64,000 bases of DNA from Seriola aureovittata (GCF_021018895.1 NC_079381.1:12153001-12217000), one strand, 5' to 3'; counted from the first letter of the stretch, positions 1 through 14,900 are shown. Program-made: numbers and translations. The notes: generated from the letters alone by a model not told the origin.

Positions 1-3000
1 CAAGTACACTGGTACAAACAGAGACTGCTACAAACATGCTCTTCATCATAAGACTATAGCCAGTTCCATGAAGGAGACATAAAATAACATTTAGCTAAGT
101 GAAATTTACTTTATTTGCTTAACTGATAGGGCTTATGTCAAGACTGACATGCTGTATGACAAGCACTGCTCCAATACCACCGATAATGCACATGAAGCAG
201 TATTTCTGTTCATACCGTTGGGTGATCAAATCAAGGGAAGCTTAAGCCACGGCTTGACTTCTGTATGATTGGTTGGTGGCTAGCTCATCCTCCTGACAAT
301 CATGATTGAATCAAACTGATGAGCATCATGAATCATCTTTATTTTTCCTTCTCTGCATTGCCTGCACATATCTTTTTACATCAATGTTGACACTGAACTG
401 CATTTTCTCTCAGCTGCAGCTAGATACAATATGAATTTGCTGTATGTAGTAAGTGTGAAAAGAGTCATAGTTATCCCTTGGACTCCTGAACTATCTCCTG
501 CAGACAAGGGACAACACATAGACAGACATACACCCTTCCTCCACCTTCTCTCTACCAGATTAATGCCGGGCTGTCCCTGAGGTTTAACTGTCACTCCCAG
601 TACTAATACCCTTTCACTACACCCAGCCAGAATAAACCATTCCATGCCAAACCAAGTCAGTCTGGGCCAAATCAAACAGTGCCAAGTGGAGATACTTCAG
701 GCTGTGCTTCAGTTAAAAAGAAACCAATAACTGAAGGACTGCTACATTATTAGGTCACTACATAATGATTTTTATGTTGTGGCTGCGCTATTTTTCAACT
801 TTTATGAAAAAAAGTAGGGCATAACATTTTTCTCTAATGGCTATATATTCATTGATGTACTAAGAAGCCAGGGAATGGTTTAAATTCAAACAAACTGTGC
901 ACAAAGCATTTTTAGAATATGTTTTCAGATGATCAGCATGTGATTTTCGTTGTAGTGCTGCTCCAGCAGAAACATTTCATAACTCCTGATAAGTAGAGCT
1001 CCATTCCTCCAATATTTACAAAGCTAAATTCAGGTTCTATAGGTGTCAAAAATACAGTAAACGCACAGTTTAGTCTCCAGTGTCATGTAGCCTGGATGAA
1101 CTGAAGCTATGAAACAGCTGTGCAGAGTAAGAGGAGACAGATTAATCCACATATCAATTAGACACAGAGAGTGGATGATAAGGGGAGTGGGTGTGTGTGT
1201 GTCTGCACATATGCTGGATACTAGTCTATGCACATGGATGTGAAAGCGTGCGTGTGTGCGTGCGTGTGTGTGTGTGTGAAAGCCTAGAGTAATCCCGCTT
1301 AGTCTAGCAGCTGGGGGAGCAGGTTTAAGTAGTGTGACAGTATGAAGGGTTGAGTGAGGGTTTAATATTAGAACCACTGTCAACAATAGAATACACTGAT
1401 AATAACAAAGACAGACTTGGAATGTGTAAGTATGTGTGTGCATGTGTGTGCACAACAGCACTAAGTAATGTGCTTGGGGGATGGTAGTAAAGGGCTGAGA
1501 GTAAGATAATAGTCTAAGCAAATTAACTCATTTAGAGCAGCTCTGCTCAAACAGCAGGGACTCAGTTGTTAATGTAGTCTCAAAGGGCCGACGCACTCTA
1601 CAAGAGTTAATTAAGATTTCTATAATTACATGACTGTTCTAAGATTACATTTGTTTCAAGAAAAACGGCCCTGACTGCCATCACAATCAAAGTTTTGTAT
1701 TTTAAGACAAAGCTCTTGTAAAGATGCTTGTTTATACACAAAATCTCATATTTGAGATCTTTAACATCTTTTGTTAAATGAAAATAAGGGTTTGTAGGTA
1801 GGTATCAAGGTATCAAGAAAAGTATAATTTTGGTATCAGTGCCAAAACTCAAATATGATATTGTCAAGCAATACCCAGCCATAACTAAATCTAACAAAAA
1901 TATTTACATTAATACAGATAGTGCTGTTTGGCCACATATTTGAATCCCAATCAATATTCTACAATCAAACTCAGCCTTAAATTAATTAAGTATATTAGTA
2001 TAATTACAACCAGTTATTGATCAATTGACAGACACAATACAGTATCATTTACATTCTCACACAACCTTATTTTACAGGCTTTGTGCCCACCTCAGTTCTT
2101 TATGTGTCAAAAAAGTCAAATTGGTAGAATTGGATTTAAATGAAATCAATGAGGTCTAATTTAACACAACACAGAGAACCATTCTTATCAATTTCGTCAG
2201 TGCAGGTTCACAGCAAACCCATTTTTGACAGCTGACTGTTCAGACGTGGCTCAAGCAAAATGCCTGTAAGTCTCTGTGTGGCTGTTTGCCAAACCCATTC
2301 CCAGAAACCAGATTACACCGTCTGCTTGTCTTAAACACTGCTCACACACACAGAAACTCCCTCATTATACTGACTGTTTGGCCAAATAGGCTTAACTGAA
2401 ATTATCCACAAACGAATCCCAAAATGTCAATGATGTATTCCAAAGACATATTGAAGCAGAAACAGCACTCAAACGTAGACACAGAGTCTATAGACAGACT
2501 TGCAAATATTTCACAAGAACACACACATACGTGGTGGAAACACACAAATTTAGAAGAATTCCTCTGATTCACTTTGACCTTGCATATCTACACACCTGCT
2601 TTGAGAGTTTGATAAAGCAGCACTGGTGTCTCTCCCTTTTAAGCACTGGAGCGCGCAGAATTCTGGTGGAAATTTATTGTGGAAAAAGTCAGATCACAAC
2701 ACAGCCATGATGATCCTTTTGCAGAAAAAATTCTGTTATTATCACTGCTTTGTAATCTGTGAGAAAAATCACACATTCAGTTGTGTTCTCAGTTCATCTT
2801 TTGTGCAGCATTAACGCTGTTTAACATTAAGGTTGGAAACGCGCAAGCACCTTTAGTGTAGGCGGCGTTTTCACACTGCTTAGCCTTGCAGTGCATTCAC
2901 AGGGCAGTATTTGAGAAAGCCGATCTACTTAACCTGGTGACACATCCTACGGAGTCTGCTTGGCTGTACAGTTTTAGATAGTTTGCATGCTATTTCTATG

Positions 3001-6000
3001 GCCCAACATATTTCCCAACAATCAAATATGCTGCTAGGTCATAAAAAATATTTAAAGCATTCTATGAATATAATGTGGGAATAAGGGTCTGTTTTTTGTC
3101 AAACTTAATTGAGTACATGACATCCAGTTAGAAAAGCCATGGTTGTTCAATGGTGTCTTAATTAAGGGTTGTATGTGTTAGGTGATTCAAGCACAGCTTT
3201 AAGTGCCAGCATTTGATGGATAGAGTAGTTTTATTTCATATTGATTGCAGCCTACTGCCTACATCATCCCTTACCATAAAAGAATAACCTGAACCAAGAA
3301 AGTACAGTGGCAAATGTGTGTGTGCGTGGTGTGCAGTTAATATTTTTTTTCTGGGTGATTGTGTAGTCTCAGATAATCATCACACAACCTGATCTTCACG
3401 TCTTTCTTATTGGGTACAGCAGCCAAACAATAATAACAGCACCTCAAGTTTGGAGTAACTTAAAGTAGGGCAGGGAAATAAATTAATCTCAAATGGACTC
3501 CAGCCCTAATTCCTTAAGATTGATCAAATATTTTTTCTACACGGATGCTACATTTAAAGTATACACTTTAAGATGTATCATCCCAGAGGAAATTTAGAGG
3601 TTTGTAGCTAGGTATTAAACATCACAAATTATTAAAAGAACACACACAGAGACAAGGTACTAGAAGAAATAAAACTAACTTCTAAAATCAATGTGTAGAT
3701 GGTACAAAAAAACTAAATAAGATAAGAAAAACTCCTTACATCTAAATTTTAGAAATGAGAGTTATAATCTGGACAAAGTAAAGTGCATGGGCTCATGTGT
3801 GTATCTGCGGTTGAGTCTTTCTTCCTTTTCTCCTTGAGTTTAATATTCAAACCCCAAGATATCATTTATGGCTGCAACACTACATCAAATAGAAGATGTC
3901 TTGTGCATAAATTGTTACGCAATCCCTGCTGTTCAGCATGAAATATTTCTCATGTTTGGAAAATTCATGATGTGCAATAGAATTTAAAATCAAGCTTGGT
4001 GGGTCTGCACAGTGCTTTGATATAATGACTCCTGTGTGGGCCAGGTGGCATTGAACAGGTGAAATTAATCAGAGTAATTATGTGTTTGCAAGGTGTGTAA
4101 AATGACTGAACGATAAAAATTGAGATTTAAGGCTGAAGTGATGGGAAAGGTTTTGTTAATAACAGACATTTATATGTGTTGGGGCAGGAAAAACACATTG
4201 GTTCTTTTCCTGCTATGTGTCAAAATGTCTGTTATTACATTGAACGTCTTTTTGATAAAGAAAAACCGTATTGTTGATGTCTGTTTGAACTATATTGTGT
4301 TCTTTCAAACTTGTGTACAATTAAATCATCAAGGTTTTAATAGTAGGCCTTATCAGTGAGCTCTACATTTTGCCAATATCCTGCATGTATCATATTACAG
4401 AAAAAACACATCTTATTCTCAGTCCCCTTTTTACACGTCTACTTTATATGGGCCTCATGTTGTAGACGTGTTTGAGTAGAGGTTTCACTGCTTGATGCAT
4501 TCAGTTCACTGCACTGCACGACTACCCTCAAAATGAGGCATTTAGTAAAGATCTGACACTAAAACACATATTCCATTACACATTATCTGGAAATGTCTTG
4601 ACTTCATAAAAACCTCTTTACGAGGGCATTAAGTTTCTGTTATTTTGTTAAAAAGTGAAGGGCTGGTTTTGGGGGGAACATTCCTGAGTAATCTGTCACT
4701 GAAACACACAGCCTAAAATAGAACCTAAGAGATATTTTCTTTCTATTACGGTTGTTCAGGGCTTCTATAAAAAGCAATGGAATGACTATTGGCTCAAAGG
4801 ACAAACATCCTGGCTTGTGGAACTTTTTTTTTTGCATATCTTAATCATGACCATTAATTATAATCACTAAGTGTGCAATGTAATAGTGACACTGTTTTAC
4901 CCAGGTTTCCTCTGCATACAAAATGAATGTGTACTTGAAAGAAGGTATAGTGATTCTCTATTTCACAAAAGTGCTTCACAGAAAATAATTTTATCTGTAA
5001 ACTCAAAATATAGTAGTTGGTCTGACATAGTTTTCCAGAAACCAGCAAGACAGAAATACACTGTTTTCTGATTATAGTACATAATCAATACACCAAGCAT
5101 GACATACATACACAGACAGTGCAATATTGACTTGGATGATGGGCAGGGCTTGGCATGAAACATGAAATACATATACAGCACAACAATGCAGCATCGTTTC
5201 CTTTTCCAAACAGTACCATATCAATGTACACATATGAAAACAGGGTTATATTACAATTGAAGGCAAACCAAATAATTTTGAGATCTCCAAGCGGTCAAAC
5301 TGTGACAATGTATGTGGGTGTGAGGTCTGCAAAGGCATGCATGACTGCAAATGGCCTCAGTCGTGTTTCTAAGCAACATTCACATCTACTGATCTTCTCT
5401 TTCTTCTCTCAAACCGCCTACAACTGGCTATTTTAGTGAGGACAAGCATCTCACTCTGAAAGCATCAAACTATTTACAACTTACTGTAACAATACAGGTT
5501 TTGACTGGAAAGCACATAGTAAAGGTGAGACCGCCACCGTCCATTTTACTCACTAAGGGGGAACTATTGTGACCTTGCAGCCCAATCCTGGACTCAATAT
5601 TTTCAAGAACAATGGACACTATTGTACTCCCCTACATAGCTGACTGAATTTGCAATCATTTACTAATATTAGGACTTTGGCCATGCAAAATTGCAGGCTG
5701 TTAAAAGGAAAAATAGCTGTTCTTCAGGTTTTCTATTGATATAAATATATTATGCTACAATATTCCTTACAAAAAGTTTTAACTGTGCATTTGAATGTTC
5801 TTCAAGTCTTTGATTTGCTCTACACTAACAGAAGTCCTGCTCTCTACACAATCCATAATCCATACTCCAACTATGCCCTGCAGTATGTTGTGACTATAAC
5901 TGAGTAAAAGCAGGGATGTACTCCACCTAATTCTTCCTGTGTGGGACAGTTTCTCTCTCAACAAAGCATGCCATTTAACCAGAGCTCATCATCCTGCCCC

Positions 6001-6876
6001 GCCACACACTCTTAATCTCATGGAAACTGCCTACATAAACCTAGTGTCTCATTTCTTCACTCCATATCCCAACTTCTCTACTTTGCGACACTCCCTCTAT
6101 CCCCTAAAACTTATCCCATTCATCCAGCAGCCCTCCAGACTTTTCCTGTCTGGCATTTAACTCTGTGTCATTACGGTCACCGTGACAACAGATGAGTCAG
6201 ATGCTGTGGAGACGCCTCACTTCCTGTGAATCTAGAGTATCTTAGACTGTGACCGAATAAATGACTGAACCAATATGGAGAAATTCCTCCCCAAAGAGTG
6301 ATTCATAGTCAGCAGGATCAAATCCTCATCTGGAACAGTCAAGAGTCAGAGTATCTGAATATACTTGTGGTCTTTGTAGGATTAATAAAGAAAAAAAACT
6401 CACAAAGTGGCTCAACATGAGAAGTGTGTGGTTTCTGTGTTGCCTGTCTGTGTAAAAGTCTGTGTCATATCGCTAACACCACAAATCATGATTTTTCAAC
6501 CTCATGACCCCTTTTTCAGGGTCCTAAAATTCTCATGACACCCCATCAGAGCTGACAAGTTGTCATGTGAAACTGAACATGGCATTCTTTTTTTCTGTTT
6601 ACAAGAGCACAGAGGGAGCTCTAAATGGATTACATGGACGTTATCATTGAAATCTATTTATTTTATTTTTCAAAACTATTTATTTTTTCTTAAACAAATA
6701 GCAAAATGTCAACAAGCCACTGGGCCCTGCTGACCCCAAGGTTGACAACTCAACCATAAATCATCTGCAACTGCTCAAGCCATACATACACAGACACTGA
6801 CTCAGCCATACAGACATACACAAGCACACATGGGCACACACTTGACACAGCCATGAACATATGTTACAATACTTAC
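1..6876 (-). other. rai14: Large first coding intron of rai14 (no other gene seen)
   Basis: The donor GTAAGT of the rai14 first coding exon lies at 6876-6871 on the minus strand, so this stretch is read as intron running off the left edge. I looked on the minus strand for the next expected rai14 exon, the one opening the ankyrin repeats, and did not find it; it presumably lies outside the window. Open frames here are short and unlike known proteins. The stretch holds GT-rich microsatellite at about 1190-1202 and 1245-1279, and otherwise unremarkable AT-rich DNA. Confidence 0.6.
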
Positions 6877-6912
6877 ATCAGTTTTTCTAAACTTGGCTTT
6901 AAGGCTCTTCAT
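6877..6912 (-). CDS. rai14: First coding exon of ankycorbin (RAI14), partial gene
   Basis: The exon encodes MKSLKAKFRKTD, followed at phase 0 by the donor GTAAGT (6876-6871). RAI14/ankycorbin proteins are known to begin MKSLKAKFRK-S/T-D before the ankyrin repeats; UACA and ANKRD24 start similarly but match less well. The exon has a good acceptor (TTCCTTCACAG, ending at 6959), which leaves 46 nt of 5' UTR at 6913-6958. RAI14 is an actin-associated protein with N-terminal ankyrin repeats and a long coiled coil, active in cortical actin and membrane shaping. Only 12 codons are in the window; the rest would lie to the left. An out-of-frame ATG upstream overlaps the start (see findings). The identity rests on a short peptide but agrees with the splice phase I expect after TD. 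Confidence 0.78.
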
Positions 6913-8463
6913 GTTCAGTCCGGTCCATGCAGTCACTCACTCAATCACTCAGTCAAGGCTGTGAAGGAAAAAAAAACACAGATGTTTAAACTCAGCCTCA
7001 GTGATGTTAGCTTCCTTTTCTAATGTGATTTAGAGTTTCTGAAAAGACTGAACTACCTGACTTGTGAAGTATTTTGTGACACTGTACCCACTCAAGTACA
7101 GTCAGGATGAACTGTAAATGTGCAGTGCAACATCAGGGATTTATGGAGGCAGTTGTCTACAGCCTTAGCAAATCAACATTTTCCTGAAAAAACTCAAATG
7201 TGCTGTACTCAATTTATAGTTTCATATTGAGTTTGATCACAACATCTATACTCAAGCTGTAACAAATATTAGGAACTGTTACAATCACCTATTCCTCTTT
7301 AAAAACTACATAGTTTTGGGAATGGACTTAGCATTAACACATGCAAATCTAATTTAAACCTGGTGGTGGAACTGGTATCTGGTTTTGTATTGTGTCCTAT
7401 TGGGATGTTTTAAATTACCACAAACTCCTTGGGGATGTGTGGTGACTGTATTTTTACACCTCAAGCGTATTTCCAGTTTTTCATGCCTGAAATTACCTTG
7501 TTGACGACTTGCCCCCAAAATATCTTGGAGGGTGTTCCAGCAAAATTAGGCTACTTACTCCATTATTTTTATGTCCAGAGTCCTTTGTGTGAGCTTGTAT
7601 TTCAACTGAAAGAACTTTGTAAGCAATTAAAGACTCTTTGCAATGAATACTAGTAGTGAGGTCCTGAAGAGATCATATTTTTAAATGTTTGCATTCATAA
7701 AGGTTTGCAGACACCAAGTGCAAGTTAGGGTAAGTCTTGAGTTTTTGTATACAGATCCTGATGTGTTATTAGAGGTGTTTTGTGCAGTAAGTGGGTGCAC
7801 CAAGGACAACCATGTCTGGGCTCCTCTGGCAACATTCAAGCGATTCAAATTAACACATTTGCCTACCACATTCATTCAGATTTACTGTAAAATAACAGCA
7901 GTCCATCAATGACAAAGTATGCAGATTCAAAACCACAATCAAGAAGCTGTAGTATGAATTGAGAACATCTCTATAGATATTAGAGGTTAATTAATAAATA
8001 TCATACAAATGTGTGGTCTTCTGTAACACAGCTAACACTGAATCCGCTGTCATGATTTGTATGAAAGCACGAACTGGGTATTGTAAGGGCCACATAGGCT
8101 ACTTACTGCCACCAGTAAACAATTCAAACCACAGTTGACCAAGTTGTTACCTGTGCATATTTTCATTTCATACAGCTTCTCAAACAATGGAAGTGGTGTC
8201 TGGATACATGAATAAACATGGGAGAAGCTGCAACTCGTTTAGCACAAGAAGTATCAAAGGCGCGAGACGTGCATCGTTGTACACCAAACACTTGAATATC
8301 AGATTGAGCTTTGTAACTACGCCGCGGGACAGCACAGGACCTACTTGTTCAATTTATCGCCGGGAGTAACAAACATTAAGTTGTGAGGCTTTTGTAAAAA
8401 TGACTAGCAATTACTTCGACCAACGACATCTTACATGATATGAAAATTACTGGACACTCTTAC

Positions 8464-8765
8464 CCTGTTATGTGTTGGAGTCGCAGGAGGGCTGGACACA
8501 TAAAAGAGACTGACACACAACCGCTTTTTGTGCCAAAACCAGATTAGCTACCAAACCGGTGAGAAAACAGCGAGCCGTTGTTAAGCTAAGTCGAGCAGGA
8601 GGATGCATAAAGGAGAAGAAAACAGTGCGCCCGCAGCTACACACTGACCCGAATCGGCTCGCATACATTAAAAGTTGAGCTGTTCACGGACTCTAGCCTG
8701 TCTCTCGCTCGGGACTCAACTCAACTCAACTGCTGTAGCCCGGTTTAGGAAAGTGACGTCACTGT
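8464..8765 (-). promoter_or_regulatory. rai14: Probable rai14 5' noncoding exon and promoter with a CRE
   Basis: This is a relatively CpG-rich patch. A strong minus-strand donor (GTAAGAG at 8463-8457) would end a noncoding exon at 8464, fitting the acceptor of the first coding exon at 6959. A perfect cAMP response element TGACGTCA sits at 8754-8761, about where a promoter would be expected. No TATA box is evident. The intron between the two exons (6959-8463) contains no supported gene. The transcription start site is inferred, not seen. Confidence 0.5.
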
Positions 8766-11690
8766 CCCAGTGCTCTCGTGACCGCGGCGAGCGAGCCCTC
8801 TTGTGTTCTCCATTGTGGCCATAGATTGTGGCCCATTCATGTTCTGGTTAAAGGGGTATTTCCCACAAAACCATATTCACAGCTAGAATAGTAAAAATTT
8901 GAATAGAAGAAAACCTTCTCACTCTTTTACTTGTTACTTCACCGTACGTTCACGCGTATATGTTTTCCAGACTGATATAAAAGGCTAGATGGTTGTAGGT
9001 TTTCATGCAGTAAACTACCATATGGAAGAAGCTCCAATATAACCATTGATGAATTATGAGACAATGGGCACAAACTTTTTGAGTCATTTTGTGTCGCTCT
9101 GTAGTCGTTTTGACACAGACATTAAGATTAAAAAGATTAAAAGATTGAAAGATGTCTTAAAAGTGTGTTGCACATTAGTTTTGCAACAAGAAAGCCACTA
9201 AGAGCTTTTTCAAGGTAGAATATATGGCCAAACTGCTATGTTTGATCACATTAAATTGTGTTGATTTACCTTATAAAGTAGCCAGGGAGTGTTTGTTTGC
9301 TTAAAGAGGACCAGAAATTTAGTGTTGCGCTCCCATAAAGCTGATGTACTTCCAAGTGCTATATTTAAAAAGAAGTGGACAATACATAGGTTGAAATATT
9401 CTGATTTGTATTCCTTAAAATCGGCCAAGCTTCCAAAAAGGCTGGTTCCTACATTTCCCATAATGCATTTCAGACATGACAAAAGCTCCTCCAGATCCAC
9501 AGAATTTATTAAATTTTTTCATTAATTAGCTGTTTCTACAGGCTGTTTTGTCTTTCCAATAAATTGATACGTGGTCTTTATGTGTAAAATCAGTGTGTAT
9601 CAGTGTTTATCATCTGTAAGACTGAGAATCTCTGTAGACAAGTCATGTTAACATTATGGGCCTATGTTGCAACAGGACAGTAGTGAAACTTATTAATGCA
9701 TGTAAGAACATGTCTGAGCTGTAAGGTTGTAATGCTGATGCCATTTGGTAAGATGAGATCATGTAACCTAGCCTACCACATTATCTGTGTGTCATAAACT
9801 GAAACCATTCATTCAAAGAAAATATTTTAATTTTTTTATATACAGCCTATGGCTGTTGAATAAATCGACCACTTTTCAATCCGTTCAGCATATATCATTC
9901 ATATACAGTTTATTATGCTCTCTACACCTGGCAGATCTCAAAATATCTCCTTAATGAGTATGGGTAGCTGTGTCTTTCAAATTATGTAGTTTTGGAATTT
10001 CTGTCTAAACAATCAGGGAAAGGAAATTGACAGAGAAAAGGAGACAGCGCACACACAGATGCATAGATGACTGCTCGTAGGATAGTCAGGTTAGGCAAGG
10101 TGTGGCTCTTTTATATGAAATTTTGACTCAACAAGTGCTTTGGCTCTAGTTTATAGAGCAGCAAAGAATGTAGGCAGTGGCATGGAGTCTTAGAAAATGT
10201 TTAGACAGCGACACCTACTGGAGAATGTATTTACTACATTGTTTTTCTGTGAAATGAATAATTTAATTGATAAAATAAAAATAAATGTGTAATATCTGGT
10301 GGTTTACACAATGAAACATGAAAAACATCAAAACATTGGCTATTTGCATATGCTATAAAATATTTGATGTGTTCTTAATCTAGATATACACCAAGTTATG
10401 CTTAAACATGTACTGATATACTGATTGCATGCAGGCATAGTACACACACACAACAAAATATGTCATTCAATTTACATGGCTCCTGTGTTATTAGTGACCT
10501 TAACAAAGTGATAGTTCTATATTTTACTAGATCCTGTCTGCACCCTTCAAGTCAGGATGTGTCAAACACTGAATTTACCTGAATGATAGTAGGAAACTAG
10601 TTTGTCTGGCCAAGAAATGATTCAAGGCAATGAAGTGCCTTGCTCAGGGGTACTTCAGCACTGTTAATGTAGAAATTAAGTACAGAGAGGATGAACAAAC
10701 TGGGGAGAGGAAAGTAAGGTTAGGCCTACATTTATGTGTAAAGCCTACACATGGCCACGTGTGTGTTAGGGAAGCACTGGCACAAGAATGAGCTCTGGGC
10801 CTTCAAACACCCCAAGTACTAATTTAGCTAAACACTGTTGTGGGCCCCTATACATAACATACAAGACAGCTAATAATGCAGGACCCACATGGAGGAACTC
10901 TGTGTACATATTCTTGCTTGGGGGTTGCATATAAACAAATAGATTTGCAGTTAAGCAAACCAAATCACAAACCAACTGTAACAAAATGATATTGGACCTT
11001 TAGAACTTTTGGGGCCCTCTGGCACTCACTTTGCTGGTCAGGTAATTCAGCCTTGACCCTACATCAAAATAAAATAGCAGCATAGTCTCCTCTTTTACAT
11101 TTTTTACAAAGACAGAAACAATGGTGCAATTAAATCTTCTGGATTTGTTTACACAAAGAATAATCAAGGCATAGCCTGAGTTTTGATGCATTTTGATGAA
11201 TGTTAGAGATCTAATTTGATGTAATTTAATGATATTAATGTGTCTCTCACAATTGGCTATGTAACACTCAAACAGATGGCCACAATACGCAGCAATGTAG
11301 AAAAATTGACATTTCCTATCATGGAAAACCAACTTGTATTTAATTTTTTGTCACATTTGCGTCAAATTTTTGTTTTAAATGTTTACTTAAGTACATCAAC
11401 AAATCAATTTAGATCTGGTTGTTTATCTCATACGAGTCCATATTGGGTTTTGTGTTTGAAACACAATGGTCCACAAAAAGGTTCTGACTGAGGTTTTATC
11501 AGCAATACTGTCATGTGATTAAAAACAAAGAGTGTTCATCTTCAAGATAGATATTGCCCTACATTTTGGCTTTAACAACCAGATAATGTGGAAAATAGTA
11601 ATTCTGTTTATCACCAAATGGTTGTTAGAGTACTGTCACATTTCAAAATTATATACAACTTACATGGGCTATTTTAAAGACATTGCTGTA
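8766..11690. other. Intergenic, AT-rich, no gene supported
   Basis: This separates the divergently arranged rai14 and scarb2 genes. Only short open frames without recognisable protein content are present. A patch at about 10610-10665 resembles a fragment common in teleost interspersed repeats. Confidence 0.5.
10610..10665. repeat. Short fragment resembling a common teleost dispersed repeat
   Basis: The wording around AAGTGCCTTGCTCAGGG followed by TACTTCAGCA is reminiscent of a motif I recall in many fish genomic repeats. Only a short fragment remains and no ends can be defined. Confidence 0.3.
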
Positions 11691-11694
11691 GTGT

Positions 11695-11903
11695 ATTCGT
11701 CACGGCTTCATGTTCCGGGAAGCCGACGACCTTCGAGGAAAGCGGAAGTGGTATCGGTGAAACATTTCATTCCGGATGTGTGTCTTTGCACAGTCGAGCA
11801 AGTTCCTGGGAAATCAAAACAAACACAGCAGACACACTGTAGCTAATGTCAGTGAAAGCTTACTGAAAGCTGTATCTGTTAGCGATCAGCCTGCTGTCTC
11901 ATC
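11695..11903 (+). promoter_or_regulatory. scarb2: scarb2 promoter / 5' UTR region
   Basis: Just upstream of the scarb2 start codon the sequence becomes GC-richer and carries ETS-like GGAA motifs: GCGGAAGTGG at about 11739, ATTCCGGATG at about 11770, and the palindromic TTCCGGGAA at about 11713. This is typical of a TATA-less housekeeping promoter. I saw no clear CLEAR-box (TFEB) motif. The exact start site is unknown. Confidence 0.5.
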
Positions 11904-14900
11904 ATGCTACTGAAATCATGCTGCATTTACAGCGTAGGAGTTTTATCTTTGCTATTCTTGATCACGGGCATTTCTTTGGTCTTGAATAACGTATTTCCAC
12001 ATTTATTGCAGTCGGTAGTTAAAAAGGTAAGCATCCTTTCCAGACTAACGTTTTATAACAGGCGTTAACATTTGACAATCTGCCAGTAAGCTAACTTAGA
12101 CATTTTGGTGACAGCTAATGTTAGCTTAGCTTGAGTTGATAAAACAGCAAAGCCAGCCTTTGACGCTGTGTTTCAACCTCGCTTCTGAATTTCATTATGA
12201 AAGACGTAGCTGAACAGCTTTGTATCTCTTCAGCTCAGTAAGTTGAATGTTTTACAAATGACTCACATTTATTAATTCAGACGACTCCCTAAGTTGGCCA
12301 TGTTGTGGCAGCTGCTGCCAGTACTGCCATGGGCAACATGTTTAATGAACTATGTTCTCATGTCATATTGGTATTGTTACGTATATTAACTTTAAAATTA
12401 AATATCTGATTAAATTCAGGGTGAAACATTACTTTAATTCGCCTAGTTTAGCATTTATAAGCAGTATACAAACATATAGCTAGCTAATATATGGTTTCTA
12501 ACACGCTTATGTAGTTGCACACAGCAGCTAGAGGGTCATTTTTAAGTGATTAATAAGGTAAAGTAGTTTTTCACAGTTACTTTGATTTCTGTTCCTGCAT
12601 TGTGGTCTACTTTAATGTGACGTTAACAGCGTATCATGACACCCAACCCACCACTAGCTGCAGATTTATACACCAGTGGTGATTGTCATATGATGTGAGG
12701 ACGCCTTAGTCAGCAGGAGGTAAACTGTCTGAAGTCACACAATTCTGTCAACTGTACGAGACTAGTAACCCACTGATCTTTGTCCCTCATAGGAAGTAGT
12801 TTTGAAGAATGGCACAGAGGCATTTGAGGCCTGGGAGAATCCACCAGCACCCATCTACATGCAGTTTTACTTCTTTAACCTGACCAATCCCCTAGAGGTG
12901 CTGGATGGGGAAAGGCCTGCTGTGGTGGAGATTGGACCATACACGTACAGGTGAAAGCAGAATAGGAGAAAAGCTTCAGTTTTTCTTCTGTTTTTATCTG
13001 TTCAATAAATAAGAATTACAGATGTCATAGCAAGAAGACAAGCCACTCGGTCTTAGAGGAGGGGAAGCGAAAACAATTGTAATCAAGGTGCCTCCTCCTA
13101 AACATGAACAAAAATTAACAGAAGAAGCCAAATTATCACATCAGTAAAAGAAAAAAAAGTCACTTACATTCAGTCAATTACTGCTATTTTTGTTGTGAGT
13201 ACAAAGCTTTTGGCTGTGTTGTCGCAAGGTAGAAAGGTGCCAAAATGCTGATGATTAGATTAACTTAAATAGGAAAGAAAGTACCCAAAGATCCATAGGG
13301 CATTTACATTATACAATACAATACAAAATTTTAAATGATAAAGAATGTAAGTCCACTATGATATCAATTCTTAAAATAGACTTGGATGTTTTTAATGGTA
13401 TTTTTTGACTTAAAAGAATAATGGCCTTCCCTTCCCTTAAGGCACCAGTTAAAAAAAAAAAATGACTGAACCAAAGTTTACCATAGTAAAATTAGTTTTA
13501 CATGAATAGTGTGATTACAGTGCATAAGCAGTGCATAAAAGCACCAAAGCTACCACACACAGACTTGATAGCGGTCCAAAAAATGTTTGGAATGCTTTTG
13601 TCCAGCCTTTCTCTTAGATAGCTTTTGTTGCAATTTTAGTAGGCCACTGTAAATAGTATACAAAATATAATAATTTAAAGAAATGCATTTACAACCGCAT
13701 GTTTCTGCCATTACTTACTTACTGTCTTTTTTAGAAACAACAGTGACAGTTTGCAGAGGCAGATCCAGAGGGATAATAGTGTGACCCTGTCTCTGGCTAG
13801 CTTTAAACAGCTTGTTTGACTCAGCACTGACAGACACAGTAGCTTTGTTTGAAATCAGGATTGCATTTCTGAGATATTTATATTTTTCCTTCCTTATTTT
13901 CTGCCAAAAAAAGCCTTTCATCCCATCAATTCAGCATTACTTTGGCTTACAATAACCCTTTGACCCATTTACTCACCCAGTCAATATGTGCAGAAGTTCA
14001 TATATCATTTTATCCCTGCTTTGGTAGACATCTTAACATAAGGGAGATGTGTGGGTTTTTTTTAATGTTTTTTGTTCACTGAATCAGTTAAACCGGGCAG
14101 GTTGCAGAGTTGTTGATAAAAGTTATTACTCTCTTTCCCGATTCATTCATGTGTTTTAAGTTACAATAAGGTGATAATTAGTTGTGTAGAACAGTTGAGA
14201 TTGTCCTTTTAAGTGAGGAGTTTTGTGTTTCTGGATTGACAGTAATTTCATCATAGAAACTGTCGCCATTTTGCAACAGTTGCAAAGATGTAGGTTTTAG
14301 ACAGGAAGGAAGGGATATAACTTAAAGGAAACAGCTGCTCCTTTGCATAATGCTATATTTAAGTCAGATATGCATTATGATTGTCAGTATACAACTTTAT
14401 AATTATTTAACTTTAAATGTGTTTAATATTGCACTCAGGACTTAGGGAGATTGATATTGTAGAACGATAGAGACATAAACTAATCCTGGACAAATTTATA
14501 TTTGGCTGCAGCACGGTAACAAAGAGCTTGTTGTCATGTCTGACTATCAACAGTTAACCTCTTTCCACCTTAACCTGGTTGACTGTTATATCTTTTGTAC
14601 ACAGGGAGTACCGGCCTATGGAGCAAGTGAACTTCCAGGATAATGGCACTAAAGTAACAGCTGTCAATACTAAAACCTACTTATTCCAGCGTAACATGTC
14701 TCGAGGTCCAGAGAGTGACCTCATCAGGACAGTCAACGTCCCTGCCTTGGTGAGCCAAAGAAATCTATGAATTTGAAAGTTTATAGTATTTAGTGATATT
14801 TTGAAGGTGAGAGAAGATTAAAATGTCCACCACGTGAATATAAGGGGTACTGTTGAATAAATAATAAGTACTTTATTCTTTGGAGTAACAGCACTCAGTA

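Noticed and set aside
1030..1521. 163-codon minus-strand open frame
   Set aside because: Composed largely of translated GT/CA microsatellite (HTHTH-type peptide) inside the rai14 intron.
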